Positions 8,386 through 18,054 are shown, numbered from the stretch's first letter. The stretch is 64,000 nt of DNA from Clostridium frigidicarnis (GCF_900111985.1 NZ_FOKI01000014.1:41250-105249); one strand, 5' to 3'. The notes: a model not told the origin generated them from the letters alone. Made by a program: numbers and translations.

Positions 8386-10326
8386 TTATCTTACTTGACT
8401 TCCAGTTAAAAGTTCTGCTGGTACATCTACAGTAAATAGTTTAGAGTCATCATCATTTGATACTGCCAATATCATTCCTTGGGATAACTCTCCTCTAAGT
8501 TTTACAGGTTTTAAATTAGCTACTAACACAACATTTTTACCAACTAATTCTTCTGGCTTATAATGTTGAGCTATTCCTGATATAACCTGTCTTGTTTCCT
8601 CACCTAACTCAACTTTTAATTTTAAAAGTTTTTTAGCTTTTGGAACTGCTTCACATTCAAGAACTTTTACAACTCTTAAATCTATCTTATCAAAATCATC
8701 AATTGTTATTTCTTCTTTTAGAGGCTCCATTACTGGTTTTTTATTTTCTTTTTCTTGTGCCTCTTTTAATGCTTCAAATTCAGCTATTTTAGCTTCAACA
8801 TCTATTCTTGGGAATATAACTTCACCTTTTTTAACTTTACTTCCAGCTTGAGTTCCATCAAATGATGCTAAACTATCCCATGTAGTTAAATCTACATTTA
8901 TTTGAGCATTTATTTTTTCTGCTGTATCTGGTAAGAATGAACTTACTAAAACAGATGTAAATCTTAATGCTTCAACTAAATTATAAAGTACCGTTCCAAG
9001 TCTTTCTTGCTTACTTTCATCTTTAGCAAGTATCCAAGGAGTTGTTTCATCTATATATTTATTAGACCTAGAAATTAAATTCCATATATGTGAAAGAGCT
9101 TCAGGAATTTTTAATTCATCTATAGATTTTTCAACAAGCTTAGGTGTATTTAATGCTAATTCTATAAATTCATTATCTATATCTTCCTTAGCAGTTGGCG
9201 CTTGAATTACACCATTAAAGTATTTTTCCACCATTGCAACTGTTCTTGATACTAAGTTACCAAGGTCATTTGCAAGATCTGCATTTATTTTCTTTATAAA
9301 TGTTTCATTAGTAAATAATCCATCAGCCCCAAATGGTATCTCCCTTAAAAGATAATATCTTATAGCATCTACTCCAAAGTGATCTGCAAGTATAACTGGA
9401 TCTACAACATTACCTTTTGATTTAGACATTTTTCCACCATCAACAAGTAACCATCCGTGACCAAATACTTGTTTTGGTAATTCGATATCTAGTGCCATTA
9501 ACATTATTGGCCAATATATAGTATGGAATCTTAATATATCTTTTCCTATCAAATGTACATCTGCTGGCCAATACTTATTATATAAATCTAAGTTTTCACT
9601 TCCATAGCCTAATGCAGTTATATAGTTTGATAATGCATCTATCCATACATAAACTACATGTTCTTTATCAAACTCAACTGGTATTCCCCAATTAAAAGAT
9701 GTTCTAGATACACATAAATCTTGAAGACCTGGCTTTAAAAAGTTATTAACCATTTCATTTTTTCTTGATTCTGGTTGTATAAAATCTGGATTATTTTCTA
9801 TATGCTCAATTAATCTATCTGCGTACTTACTCATTTTAAAGAAATATGCTTCTTCCTTAGCTTTTTCAACTGGTCTTCCACAGTCAGGACATTTTCCATC
9901 AACTAATTGAGTTTCTGTCCAGAAGGATTCACATGGAGTACAATATAAACCTTCATAAGAACTTTTATAAATATCCCCTTGGTCATAAAGTTTTTTAAAT
10001 ATATCTTGAACTGCTTTTACATGGTACTTGTCAGTAGTTCTTATAAATTTATCATACTTTATGTTCATAAGATCCCATAATTCTCTTATTCCAGCAACTA
10101 TTTCATCAACATATTCCTTAGGAGCAACACCTTTTTCCTCTGCTAACCTTTGGATTTTTTGGCCATGCTCATCTGTTCCTGTTAAAAAGAACACATCATA
10201 TCCTGCTAATCTCTTAAATCTAGCTAATGCATCTGCTGCAACTGTTGTATAAGTATTTCCTATATGAAGCTTTGCAGATGGATAGTAAATTGGAGTTGTA
10301 ATATAAAATTTTTTCTTATCACACAT
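8386..10326 (-). CDS. metG: Methionyl-tRNA synthetase
   Basis: 646 residues. It charges tRNA-Met and is a class I synthetase. Visible are the HIGH-type motif (TPIYYPSAKLHIGN, residues 10-23), the zinc-knuckle cysteines (CTPC near 128 and CPDC near 146), the KMSKS loop ([14 protein letters not shown] near 300) and a C-terminal tRNA-binding OB domain (from about residue 545, IDDFDKIDLRVVKVLECE). The ATG follows TAGGAGG. Expression is controlled by the T-box leader immediately upstream. In many Firmicutes metG directly precedes tatD; here three genes intervene. Confidence 0.98.
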   Translation of the reverse strand: MCDKKKFYITTPIYYPSAKLHIGNTYTTVAADALARFKRLAGYDVFFLTGTDEHGQKIQRLAEEKGVAPKEYVDEIVAGIRELWDLMNIKYDKFIRTTDKYHVKAVQDIFKKLYDQGDIYKSSYEGLYCTPCESFWTETQLVDGKCPDCGRPVEKAKEEAYFFKMSKYADRLIEHIENNPDFIQPESRKNEMVNNFLKPGLQDLCVSRTSFNWGIPVEFDKEHVVYVWIDALSNYITALGYGSENLDLYNKYWPADVHLIGKDILRFHTIYWPIMLMALDIELPKQVFGHGWLLVDGGKMSKSKGNVVDPVILADHFGVDAIRYYLLREIPFGADGLFTNETFIKKINADLANDLGNLVSRTVAMVEKYFNGVIQAPTAKEDIDNEFIELALNTPKLVEKSIDELKIPEALSHIWNLISRSNKYIDETTPWILAKDESKQERLGTVLYNLVEALRFTSVLVSSFLPDTAEKINAQINVDLTTWDSLASFDGTQAGSKVKKGEVIFPRIDVEAKIAEFEALKEAQEKENKKPVMEPLKEEITIDDFDKIDLRVVKVLECEAVPKAKKLLKLKVELGEETRQVISGIAQHYKPEELVGKNVVLVANLKPVKLRGELSQGMILAVSNDDDSKLFTVDVPAELLTGSQVR

Positions 10327-10372
10327 AATTTATTCCTCCTAAATTCATTAATATTATTATTTACTTTAAAAT

Positions 10373-10674
10373 AAAAAAAACTCTATGCAGAAATTTTTTT
10401 CTACATAGAGGCATATATTTACGCGTTACCACTCTATTTCATATTATTGTTACCAATAATATCTCTATAAGTGACTCCACCTTTAAGGTTTTTATCACCA
10501 TGCAATATAACGGTTGCTACCGAACTCACTTAAAAAGAAATACTTATTCAGTAAGTTTGCTCCGAGTCCATATTCATAAAGCTTTAAATCACTGGTTCTC
10601 ACCATTCCCAGCTCTCTTTAGATTGTTTGCATTATTACTCTTCTCTTCATAACATTTAAAAATTTATTACTTAT
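10373..10674 (-). promoter_or_regulatory. T-box riboswitch controlling metG (AUG specifier)
   Basis: Read on the minus strand the leader has the T-box stem I features AGAGAGCTGGG and GGTGAGAACC. The specifier lies in GAATATGGACTCGGAGC, with ATG at complement 10569-10571. The conserved antiterminator sequence AGAGTGGTAACGCGT is the complement of 10421-10435. A terminator stem (complement 10381-10390 with 10401-10410) ends in eight T residues. Uncharged tRNA-Met binding would favour the antiterminator and allow metG expression. The specifier matches the downstream enzyme. Confidence 0.93.
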
Positions 10675-10703
10675 ATAATATTCAAATATACTATATATGT
10701 CAA
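10675..10703 (-). promoter_or_regulatory. Promoter of the metG T-box transcript
   Basis: On the minus strand TTGACA (complement 10698-10703), a 17-bp spacer and TATTAT (complement 10675-10680), just upstream of the T-box leader. Confidence 0.75.
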
Positions 10704-10788
10704 CTAATTTTTATTATTTAGCTTTACTCTATGTTGTATAGTAGCTTATCTTTTAATAATAAATTCCTATTTTTTAGTTAATATCAAG

Positions 10789-11100
10789 AACAAAAGGCTG
10801 CACCATTTTTAGTTGAAAGTGGAGAGTTGAAAGTGGAGAGTTGAAAGTTTAGGATAAAAATCACAGATTTTCTTTAATTATATTTTTTAAGTTTCAAAAT
10901 CTTCCTAAGAAGATTTATCCTTCAATTATCAACTAAAAAATCTATGTATTTTAATAGTCATCAAAGTTATACACAAATTTGAAATTTTACAATATCCTAT
11001 AAAGCAAAAAAAAGGCTATGCCCTTTTTTAGTGACAAGTTAAAAGTGACAAATTAATGTTGTAAATTCTCAATTCAAAAGACCTTCAACTCTGGGTTTAC
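10789..11100. repeat. P3 repeats (copy C, two tandem degenerate units)
   Basis: This gene-free stretch holds CAAAAGGCTGCACC, two GTTGAAAGTGGAGA units, the core AAAAATCACAGATTTTC, AAGATTTATCCTTCAA, and the trailing motif TTATACACAAATTTGAAATTT ending ATCCTATAAAGC. A second unit follows from about 10999 with AAAAGGCTATGCCCTTTTTT and GTGACAAGTTAAAAGTGACA. The interval from there to the ACT-domain gene shows only AT-rich sequence. Confidence 0.7.
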
Positions 11101-11282
11101 CATAATTTTAGAATTAAAATTCTTTATAATTTATTCGTATAATAAAAATATCAAACATAATAACCATTATCTATTGACAATTATTATTATTCTCTTTATA
11201 ATTTAATCATACACTTAAACATCCTTAATTTAAAGGAATACTAATTTATTTTAGATATTAATCCCCCTTTTATCCCCAAACC

Positions 11283-11311
11283 AAAATGACAGTGTCCCCC
11301 ACTGTCATTTT
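11283..11311 (-). terminator. Hairpin after the ACT-domain gene
   Basis: AATGACAGTG pairs with CACTGTCATT around a short C-rich loop. The T-run on the minus strand is only four bases, so termination strength is uncertain. Confidence 0.5.
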
Positions 11312-11315
11312 TTTA

Positions 11316-11753
11316 CTATTCCATAGCTATTAAGCTTACTTTAATTATGTCATCTATCTTTTCAAATCTGTTAATTAGGTCTTTTATGTTTACTTTCATT
11401 TGAGATATATCAAAAGTTATACTAACATTTGCTGCATTGTTTATAGGTATATCCTGACTTATTGTAAGTATATTTCCATTTTCATCAGCTATCTTATCTA
11501 GTATCTTTGAAAGCACACCTGTTGTATGATTTAAAAGCAGCCCCATGGTAACCTTTTGACCCTTAAGCCCTTCTGACACAAGAAATACGTTGTCCTTGTA
11601 TTTATAATAAGTACTTCTGCTTATACCTACGTGTTTTACACCTTCTGAGATATCTTTTACCTGACCACTGTAAATAAGTTCCTTTACTTGTATTACTTTT
11701 TCAAAAACTTCAGGTAATACCCTACTATTTACTATTAAAAATTTTTCTGCCAT
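11316..11753 (-). CDS. ACT domain-containing protein, PheB/UPF0735 family
   Basis: 145 residues from the ATG at 11753, with AAAGGTGG upstream; the in-frame GTG nine bases earlier lies inside that ribosome site. The N-terminal half contains a helix-turn-helix-like stretch (SEGVKHVGISRSTYYKYKDNVF). The C-terminal half (about residues 68-145) is an ACT domain of the type that binds amino acids. The family is widespread in Firmicutes (Bacillus PheB) and its exact role is not settled; an amino-acid-responsive regulatory role is plausible. Confidence 0.85.
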   Translation of the reverse strand: MAEKFLIVNSRVLPEVFEKVIQVKELIYSGQVKDISEGVKHVGISRSTYYKYKDNVFLVSEGLKGQKVTMGLLLNHTTGVLSKILDKIADENGNILTISQDIPINNAANVSITFDISQMKVNIKDLINRFEKIDDIIKVSLIAME

Positions 11754-11829
11754 ATTTACCACCTTTTAAGTTAATATGATCTTTATTTTTCAAATTTAAT
11801 GATACCCTCATTATGAAAATTAATCAATA

Positions 11830-11989
11830 AGGTACATGAAAGAAAATAACAAGTCAAAGATGCTATATATATTTTGAGTAAAACAAAGAATTAATATTCA
11901 TTCATAGCAGGGCTATTTTCTAATATTATTGACGCAGTATGACACGAAATACACTAGCATACTGAATTGTTATTTTTTTGAATGTGCCT
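11830..11989 (+). repeat. P1 palindromic element, copy 2 (full length, diverged)
   Basis: Begins AGGTACATGAAAGAAAATAA and ends TTTTTTGAATGTGCCT, followed by AAT. The centre differs from other copies (TTAATATTCATTCATAGC). It lies between the tdh stop and the ACT-domain gene. Confidence 0.8.
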
Positions 11990-12045
11990 AATATAATTAA
12001 CACAAACTCCCCATACTATTACAAGTAAAGGGAGTTTATAGTAAT

Positions 12046-13002
12046 TTATTTAATATCTAATTTTTTTCTAAGTTTATCTAATATATCTGTTGTCATGTTC
12101 TCTAAGTTATACTTGTTTTCAAATCCCCATTCTTCTCTTGCACAAGTATCATCTATTGAGTCTGGCCATGTATTTGCTATCCCCTGTCTAACTGGGTCAA
12201 CCTCATAAGTCATCTCAAAGCTGCTTATATGTTTTTTAATTTCAGCTGCTATTTGAGATGGTTCAAAACTCATAGCTGTTATATTAAATGCATTTCTGTG
12301 TATTAATTTTTCTGGATTTGATTCCATTAACTTTACAACTGCATTTAATGCATCTGGCATATACATCATATCCATGTATGTTCCTTCTGCTATATAAGAA
12401 TTATATTTTCCTTCTTGTAATGCTTTATAGTAAATATCAACTGCATAGTCAGTTGTTCCTCCTCCTGGAGGTGCTACATAAGAAATAAGTCCTGGGAATC
12501 TAACTCCTCTTGTATCAACACCAAACTTTTTATGATAATAATCACAAAGTAGTTCTCCTGAAACTTTTGTAACCCCATACATAGTTTCTGGTCTTTGTAT
12601 TGTATCTTGTGGTGTTTTAGCTTTTGGAGTAGTTGATCCAAACGCACCTATTGAACTTGGAGTAAAGAAAGAACATTTATTTTCTCTTGCAACTTCTAAC
12701 GCATTAAATAATCCTCCCATATTTAATTCCCAAGCTAATGCTGGTTTTGCTTCCGCCACAGCTGATAACAAGGCAGCCATGTGAACTATGGTATCACATT
12801 TATATTTTTTAGCTATTTCACCCATTTTCTTAGCATCTAATACATCTAATATTTCAAAAGGTCCACCCTCTATAACTTTTGATCCTTCTACTTTTCTTAT
12901 ATCTGTTCCTACTATATTATCAGCACCATATATTTTTCTTAAATGTGGTACTAATTCTGATCCTATTTGTCCAAGACAACCAGTAACTAATATCTTTTTC
13001 AT
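12046..13002 (-). CDS. tdh: L-threonine 3-dehydrogenase, SDR/epimerase type
   Basis: 318 residues. It oxidises L-threonine to 2-amino-3-ketobutyrate with NAD. This is the short, metal-free SDR type: a Rossmann motif TGCLGQIGSE (residues 8-17) and the catalytic Tyr/Lys pair in TMYGVTKVSGELL (near 140) are visible, and PSSIGAFG supplies the catalytic serine region. It begins 30 nt after the kbl stop, so kbl and tdh form an operon that turns threonine into glycine and acetyl-CoA. The ribosome site is AGGGGGC. Confidence 0.93.
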   Translation of the reverse strand: MKKILVTGCLGQIGSELVPHLRKIYGADNIVGTDIRKVEGSKVIEGGPFEILDVLDAKKMGEIAKKYKCDTIVHMAALLSAVAEAKPALAWELNMGGLFNALEVARENKCSFFTPSSIGAFGSTTPKAKTPQDTIQRPETMYGVTKVSGELLCDYYHKKFGVDTRGVRFPGLISYVAPPGGGTTDYAVDIYYKALQEGKYNSYIAEGTYMDMMYMPDALNAVVKLMESNPEKLIHRNAFNITAMSFEPSQIAAEIKKHISSFEMTYEVDPVRQGIANTWPDSIDDTCAREEWGFENKYNLENMTTDILDKLRKKLDIK

Positions 13003-13032
13003 AATTTTGCCCCCTATTTATTTAAGTTATTT

Positions 13033-14223
13033 TTAAATTATGCCTAATTCTTTACCTATTTTTTCATATATTGATAAAGCTTTATCTAGCATTTCTTTTG
13101 TATGAGCTGCTGTAGGCATATTTCTAACTCTTCCTGTTCCTAATGGCACTGTCGGGAACACTATTGATTTTGCATATACCCCTTCTTCATATAATCTTTT
13201 GCTAAACTTTTGAGTTAAATTTTCATCACCAATTATACAAGGGGTTATTGGTGTTTCACTATGTCCTATATCAAAACCTAATCCTTTTAAACCTTTTTTA
13301 AGATATCTTCCATTTTCCCATACCTTTTCAACTATTTCTGGACTTTTAGTCATAATATCAAATGCTTCTATACATGCTGCTGAAGCTGCTGGTGTTAATG
13401 ATGTAGAAAATAAGAATGGTCTTGCTCTAACTTTTAACCAATCTATTAAATCCTTAGAACCAGCAACATATCCACCTACAACACCTATTGCTTTTGAAAG
13501 AGTACCTATTTGGAAATCAACCTTATCAGATAATCCAAAATGTTTAACTGTTCCTGCTCCATTTCCCATAACACCTGATCCATGTGCATCATCTATATAA
13601 GTTATTAAGTCAAATTCTTCAGCAACTTTTACCATACCTGGCAAGTCAACAACATCACCATCCATAGAGAATACTCCATCACTTATAACCATTATTTTTT
13701 CATAAAGGCCGCTTTCCTTAGCTTCCTTAGCTCTAGCTCTTAAATCATTCATATCATTATGTTTATATCTTAATATTTTTGCTCCTGATAATTTACATCC
13801 ATCTATTATAGATGCATGATTAAGTGCATCTGATAATATAGCATCTTTTTTATTCATTACAGCTTGTATAGCTCCAGCATTACAATTAAATCCTGATTGA
13901 AATGCTATTGCTGATTCTGTATGCTTAAATTCAGCTATTCTTTTTTCAAGTTGTCTATGTATCTCTAATGTACCATTGATAGTTCTTACTGCACCTGCAC
14001 CTACTCCATATTTTTTAGTTGCCTCTATAGATTTTTCTATCATTGCATTATTAGTTGCAAATCCCAAGTAATTATTTGATGATAAATTCACTAATTCTTT
14101 TCCATCTATTTTTATTATTGCTCCGTTAGCACCTTCTAATATATTTATTTCATTGTATAAGCCCTTTGATTTTAAATCATCTAAATTTTGTTTTAAAAAA
14201 CTTGATAAAGCTTTACTTCCCAT
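13033..14223 (-). CDS. kbl: Glycine C-acetyltransferase (2-amino-3-ketobutyrate CoA ligase)
   Basis: 396 residues, PLP-dependent alpha-oxoamine synthase family. It cleaves 2-amino-3-ketobutyrate with CoA to glycine and acetyl-CoA. Visible are SSNNYLGFA (near 48), the histidine that stacks on PLP in [12 protein letters not shown] (near 135), [12 protein letters not shown] (near 205) and the PLP lysine in [13 protein letters not shown] (near 243). The ATG follows TAGGGGG. It is the first gene of the kbl-tdh operon, with its own promoter upstream. Confidence 0.94.
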   Translation of the reverse strand: MGSKALSSFLKQNLDDLKSKGLYNEINILEGANGAIIKIDGKELVNLSSNNYLGFATNNAMIEKSIEATKKYGVGAGAVRTINGTLEIHRQLEKRIAEFKHTESAIAFQSGFNCNAGAIQAVMNKKDAILSDALNHASIIDGCKLSGAKILRYKHNDMNDLRARAKEAKESGLYEKIMVISDGVFSMDGDVVDLPGMVKVAEEFDLITYIDDAHGSGVMGNGAGTVKHFGLSDKVDFQIGTLSKAIGVVGGYVAGSKDLIDWLKVRARPFLFSTSLTPAASAACIEAFDIMTKSPEIVEKVWENGRYLKKGLKGLGFDIGHSETPITPCIIGDENLTQKFSKRLYEEGVYAKSIVFPTVPLGTGRVRNMPTAAHTKEMLDKALSIYEKIGKELGII

Positions 14224-14305
14224 AACTTTAACCCCCTAATTAATTTATATTTACTTACAATTGTTTTTGAATTGCAAACATTTATTGAAAATTGTGTTTA
14301 AATTC

Positions 14306-14335
14306 ATTATATCAGACCCATTTTATAATTGTTAA
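14306..14335 (-). promoter_or_regulatory. Putative promoter of kbl-tdh
   Basis: On the minus strand TTAACA (complement 14330-14335), an 18-bp spacer and TATAAT (complement 14306-14311), about 80 nt upstream of the kbl ATG. Confidence 0.5.
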
Positions 14336-14466
14336 GTTCTACGATTCTGAATTTTCTTTATTTTATTAATGTTTACAATGTTTTCCTCCTTATATCTCTT
14401 TATCTTGTATTTTCTGAAAATTTAGATAGTTTTTTTCTATATTTACTATTAGTTTTTTTTATATAT

Positions 14467-14703
14467 AAAACTTTGGATTAATTCACAAATTAATAATCAC
14501 TTTAGGCACATTCAAAAAAATAACAAGTCAGTATGCTAGTCTATTTTGTGGCATACTTCGTCAGCGATATCAGCCCATAGTCTATGCTATGAACTGATAT
14601 CACCTTCTTGTCTGACACAAAATATACATGGCATCTTGGACTTGTTATTTTCTTTCATGTGCCTTAGTTTTGCCTATAGTACTTTAAAACTTTGCACCTA
14701 ATG
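14467..14703 (+). pseudogene. Degraded duplicate of the 5' end of the symporter gene, split by P1 copy 3
   Basis: The left part (14467-14503, CACAAATTAATAATCACTTT) matches symporter codons at about 14886-14922 (TACAAATTAATAATCGCTAT). After the P1 element the right part (14666-14703, TACTTTAAAACTTTGCACCT) matches 14938-14959 (TACTTGGAACTTTTGCACCT). The two flanks continue each other when the element is removed. No reading frame survives. It is about 200 nt upstream of the intact gene. Confidence 0.65.
14504..14664 (-). repeat. P1 palindromic element, copy 3 (full length, reverse)
   Basis: Starts AGGCACATTCAAAAAAATAA and ends TATTTTCTTTCATGTGCCT, flanked by TTTA and TAG. It is inserted in the degraded symporter duplicate described separately, between the divergent kbl and symporter genes. 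Confidence 0.88.
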
Positions 14704-14735
14704 TACTAATAAATCTTATTTTTCTATATTCTCTA

Positions 14736-14764
14736 TTGATTTTTTCAGGATCTTAACTTACAAT
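14736..14764 (+). promoter_or_regulatory. Promoter of the DAACS symporter gene
   Basis: TTGATT (14736-14741), a 17-bp spacer and TACAAT (14759-14764). The in-frame ATG at 14763 lies within this -10 box, which rules it out as a start and supports the ATG at 14883. Confidence 0.65.
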
Positions 14765-14882
14765 GTATTCAAATATCATTTATAGAGGTCCGTTAACCTC
14801 ATTATTTTTGCACTTTTTTGTTCGTCATAAACAAACACATGTACAAATAACAAGAAAAATTATACAACAGGGAGGATTAAAC

Positions 14883-16040
14883 ATGAAAAAACTTGGACTA
14901 ATTTACAAATTAATAATCGCTATAATTTTAGGTATCTTACTTGGAACTTTTGCACCTAAAATAATAGTACAAATTTTAAGTACTTTTAACTCAATCTTTG
15001 GAAACTTCCTATCATTCTCAATACCATTAATAATAATTGGCTTTATTGTATGTGGTATTGCTGATCTAGGAAATACTGCGGGAAAGCTTTTAGGTATTAC
15101 TACTGGAATTGCTTATTTTTCAACACTAGTTGCTGGCCTTATTGCATATCTAGTTTCCTCTAATTTATTTCCTAAGTTTATAAATTCTGCATTAATAGCT
15201 ACAACTTCAAATCCAGAAGAAAGTTTACTTGAGCCGTTATTTAAAATTGAAATGCCACCTTTAATGGACATAACTTCAGCACTTATACTTGCTTTTTTAC
15301 TTGGTCTTGGTATCGCATCCATTAAAGGAAAAACTCTTTATAACATGGCATCGGACTTTCAACAAATAATGCAAAATACAATAGCAAAATTTATTATTCC
15401 ATTACTTCCTATTCATATACTTGGTATATTTGCAAATATGACTTATAGTGGACAAATTGTTAGTATACTATCTGTATTTTGGAAGGTATTTTTAATAATT
15501 TTAGTTATACATTTTTTAATAATTATTTTGCAGTTTGCAGTTGCCTCAATAATTAGTCATAAAAATCTTATTACACTACTTAAAAATCAAATTCCTGGAT
15601 ATTTAACTGCTATAGGAACTCAATCATCAACAGCTACAATACCTATAAACTTACAATGTGCTGAAAAAAACAAGGTTTCTAAAGGAATTAGAGATTTTGT
15701 AGTACCTCTATGTGCCACAATTCATTTATCTGGAAGCACAATATCACTAACTTGTCTTTCAATAGCAATAATGCTTATGAATGATATGCCTTTTACTTTT
15801 CCTAAAATTTTTGGATTTATTGCTATGTTAGGTGTTACTATGATAGCTGCACCTGGAGTACCAGGTGGTGCTGTAATGGCTGCCTTAGGTGTATTGCAGT
15901 CAATTTTAGGTTTCAATGAAGCCTTGCTTGCTTTAATGATAGCCCTTTATGTAACTCAAGATAGTTTTGGTACTGCTTGTAATATATCTGGTGACAATGC
16001 TATAGCACTAATTGTAGATTCAATTAACAAAAAAATTTAA
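14883..16040 (+). CDS. Dicarboxylate/amino acid:cation symporter (DAACS family)
   Basis: 385 residues from the ATG at 14883, which has GGGAGG upstream. An integral membrane transporter with about eight helices and two re-entrant hairpins. Visible hallmarks are the first hairpin motif GTQSSTATIPI (near 245), the second hairpin GVPGGAVMAALG (near 325) and the substrate/Na site ACNISGDNAIALIVD (near 365). Family members import glutamate, aspartate, C4-dicarboxylates or Ser/Thr with Na or H. Proximity to kbl-tdh makes an amino acid such as threonine or serine a reasonable guess, but the substrate cannot be read from the sequence. A degraded duplicate of its 5' end lies upstream. Confidence 0.88.
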   Translation: MKKLGLIYKLIIAIILGILLGTFAPKIIVQILSTFNSIFGNFLSFSIPLIIIGFIVCGIADLGNTAGKLLGITTGIAYFSTLVAGLIAYLVSSNLFPKFINSALIATTSNPEESLLEPLFKIEMPPLMDITSALILAFLLGLGIASIKGKTLYNMASDFQQIMQNTIAKFIIPLLPIHILGIFANMTYSGQIVSILSVFWKVFLIILVIHFLIIILQFAVASIISHKNLITLLKNQIPGYLTAIGTQSSTATIPINLQCAEKNKVSKGIRDFVVPLCATIHLSGSTISLTCLSIAIMLMNDMPFTFPKIFGFIAMLGVTMIAAPGVPGGAVMAALGVLQSILGFNEALLALMIALYVTQDSFGTACNISGDNAIALIVDSINKKI

Positions 16041-16254
16041 TATATGTTCTAAAAAAGTTTATTGATTTTAATTTCAACTAGATTTTAGTAATTCATAACA
16101 AGATAACTTAACAAATTATTAATTTTGCTACTTAGAACTCATATATACAAAAATATAACTCTTAATCTGCATATATTTTACAAATTTCTCAAAGTTGTGA
16201 TATTATATATTTATATGCTTATTAAGAGTTATTTTAGTCTACAGGAGGAGATTT

Positions 16255-17607
16255 ATGAGGTTACATAAAGAAACAGTTGAAGATGTTCTTAAACTTGCCT
16301 TACCAGCAATAGGCGAAATGGTTCTCTATATGATGATAGGTGTGTTTGATACTATGATGGTTGGTAAGTATGGAGGCAATTTAGCAGTAAGTAGTGTTGG
16401 TTTAAGTACCGAAATTATATACACCTTTGCAAATATTTTAATTGCTGTTGGTGTTTCAGTAGGTATAACCTCGTTAGTTGCTAGAAAAATTGGTTCTAAA
16501 AATTATGAATTAGCGGAGGAATACGCAACCTTAGGATTTTGTGCAACAATGATTATTTCTTTGCTCTTTTCTTTGTTTATACTATTATTTAGTTCATCTA
16601 TTCTTAGATTAGCTGGCGCAGAAGAAAATGTAATTAATATGGCTTCCCCGTATATGAAGATAGCTTCTATAGGTATATTTTTTAATATGCTTATGAATTC
16701 TTTAAATGCAATGCTTAGAGGATTTGGAAATACAAAGACACCATTATTTGCATCTGCAATGATAAATGTAATTAATATTTGTTTAGATTTTTTACTTATA
16801 TTTGGGAAATTTGGTTTTCCAGAACTTGGTGTGAGAGGTGCAGCTATAGCAACATCTATAGCTCAAGTAAGCGGTTTTGGTTTCATTTGTTATTATGTAG
16901 CCTATAAATCTAAAATAAAAATAAATTTCAAATATATACGTGATTTCAAATTTCAAATGCTTAAAGATTTGTTAAAGTTAAGTGTTCCTTCATCTATGCA
17001 AGAGGCAGCTTTTAGCATAAGTAGACTTATAAGTAATTTTCTTATAATATCTCTAGGAACAATTCAGTTTGCCGCAAACCAAATTACCACTACAATAGAA
17101 TCTATAAGTTTTATGCCTGGATGGGGCGTTGCCATAGCAGCTACAACTTTGGTTGGCCATAAAGTTGGTGAAAAAAATTATGAAAAAGCTAAAGACTATG
17201 CCCATACATCAATAGTTTTAGGTTCTGGAATAATGCTTGTATGTTCTTTTTTATTTATTATAATGCCCAAATTATTAATTAACCTCTTTATAACTAGCTC
17301 TGAAGTTGATGTTATAAATTTAGGGTCAATATGCTTAATGATAGCAGCTATAGAACAACCTTTTATGGGAATATCAATGATAGCTGGTGGTGCTTTAAAA
17401 GGTGCTGGTAACGTAAAAACTCCTTTTATTGTATCATTTATTTCTAGTTGGGTTTTAAGACTTCCTTTTATGATTTATTTTGTGTATTTCTTAAAATTAT
17501 CTGTGATATATGTATGGATGATCACTACTATACAATGGATATTTGATGGACTTCTTATATATTACTTATTCAAAAAATATTTTAACAAATTGAAAACTAC
17601 TGTTTAA
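16255..17607 (+). CDS. MATE family efflux transporter
   Basis: 450 residues, twelve predicted membrane helices in two homologous halves. Each half starts with a similar polar segment (EDVLKLALPAIGEMVLYMMIGVF near residue 8 and KDLLKLSVPSSMQEAAFSISRL near 237), and the family pattern GNTKTPLFASA appears near 160. MATE proteins export cationic drugs or metabolites driven by Na or H. The ATG follows ACAGGAGG. It is monocistronic, followed by a P3 repeat and a terminator. Confidence 0.92.
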   Translation: MRLHKETVEDVLKLALPAIGEMVLYMMIGVFDTMMVGKYGGNLAVSSVGLSTEIIYTFANILIAVGVSVGITSLVARKIGSKNYELAEEYATLGFCATMIISLLFSLFILLFSSSILRLAGAEENVINMASPYMKIASIGIFFNMLMNSLNAMLRGFGNTKTPLFASAMINVINICLDFLLIFGKFGFPELGVRGAAIATSIAQVSGFGFICYYVAYKSKIKINFKYIRDFKFQMLKDLLKLSVPSSMQEAAFSISRLISNFLIISLGTIQFAANQITTTIESISFMPGWGVAIAATTLVGHKVGEKNYEKAKDYAHTSIVLGSGIMLVCSFLFIIMPKLLINLFITSSEVDVINLGSICLMIAAIEQPFMGISMIAGGALKGAGNVKTPFIVSFISSWVLRLPFMIYFVYFLKLSVIYVWMITTIQWIFDGLLIYYLFKKYFNKLKTTV

Positions 17608-17755
17608 GTACAAAAGGCTACGCCCTTTTTTAAATTGACAATTGAGAATTGAGAATTGACGATTATTGTTGGAAGTCATGGACTTCCTAAATATAAAGTT
17701 GAAGATTTATCCTTCACTCTCAACTCACAACCTTCAATTATCAAGTAAAAAATCT
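17608..17755. repeat. P3 repeat (copy D)
   Basis: Begins CAAAAGGCTACGCCCTTTTTT, which can serve as a terminator of the MATE gene, then TTGACAATTGAGAATTGAG, GTTGGAAGTCATGGACTTCC, AAGATTTATCCTTCACTC and CTCAACTCACAACCTTCAA. After it, at 17769-17779, comes GTTATCCACAG, a DnaA-box-like string that recurs in weaker form in other P3 copies. Confidence 0.7.
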
Positions 17756-17817
17756 ATGTATTTTAATAGTTATCAAAGTTATCCACAGATTCGAAATTTT
17801 ATAATATCCTATAAAAT

Positions 17818-17854
17818 AAAAAAGTTGTTTGGTATTAAACCAAACAACTTTTTT
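17818..17854. terminator. Bidirectional terminator
   Basis: A 16-bp stem (17818-17833 with 17839-17854, AAAAAAGTTGTTTGGT) and 5-nt loop, with T-tracts on both sides, between the MATE gene and the small glycine-zipper gene. Confidence 0.9.
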
Positions 17855-17877
17855 ACTACAATGATATAGGACAACTG

Positions 17878-18054
17878 TTATTTAAACAATCCGATTGTAC
17901 CCCCAATAACAATTCCTACACACGCCCCCAATGTCATACCGAGGGATATATTATCGAAAAACATTCCTACTAATATTCCTATACCTGATCCAAATGCTAT
18001 ACCTAAGCATACTTCTTTAGTGTTATCTCTTTTTAAATCAGCATGTTTTTCCAT
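17878..18054 (-). CDS. Small glycine-zipper membrane protein
   Basis: 58 residues, starting MEKHADLKRDNTKEVC. Two hydrophobic segments follow, each with spaced glycines (GIAFGSGIGILVGMF and GACVGIVIGGTIGLF), the pattern of a glycine-zipper hairpin in the membrane. The frame is closed upstream by TAG five codons before the ATG, so this is the only ATG available; no strong ribosome site is seen. The stop lies just before a terminator, consistent with a real gene. It shares direction with the ABC permease ending at 18106 region but precedes nothing on its own strand except the terminator. Function unknown. Confidence 0.65.
   Translation of the reverse strand: MEKHADLKRDNTKEVCLGIAFGSGIGILVGMFFDNISLGMTLGACVGIVIGGTIGLFK

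Noticed and set aside
3178..11100. P3 purine-rich direct repeats as a CRISPR array
   Set aside because: Repeat units are 9-17 bp, degenerate, without constant-length unique spacers and without cas genes.
17769..17779. DnaA-box-like GTTATCCACAG as a sign of a replication origin
   Set aside because: It is a single copy within the tail of a P3 repeat, other P3 copies carry decayed versions, and no dnaA, dnaN or box cluster is near.
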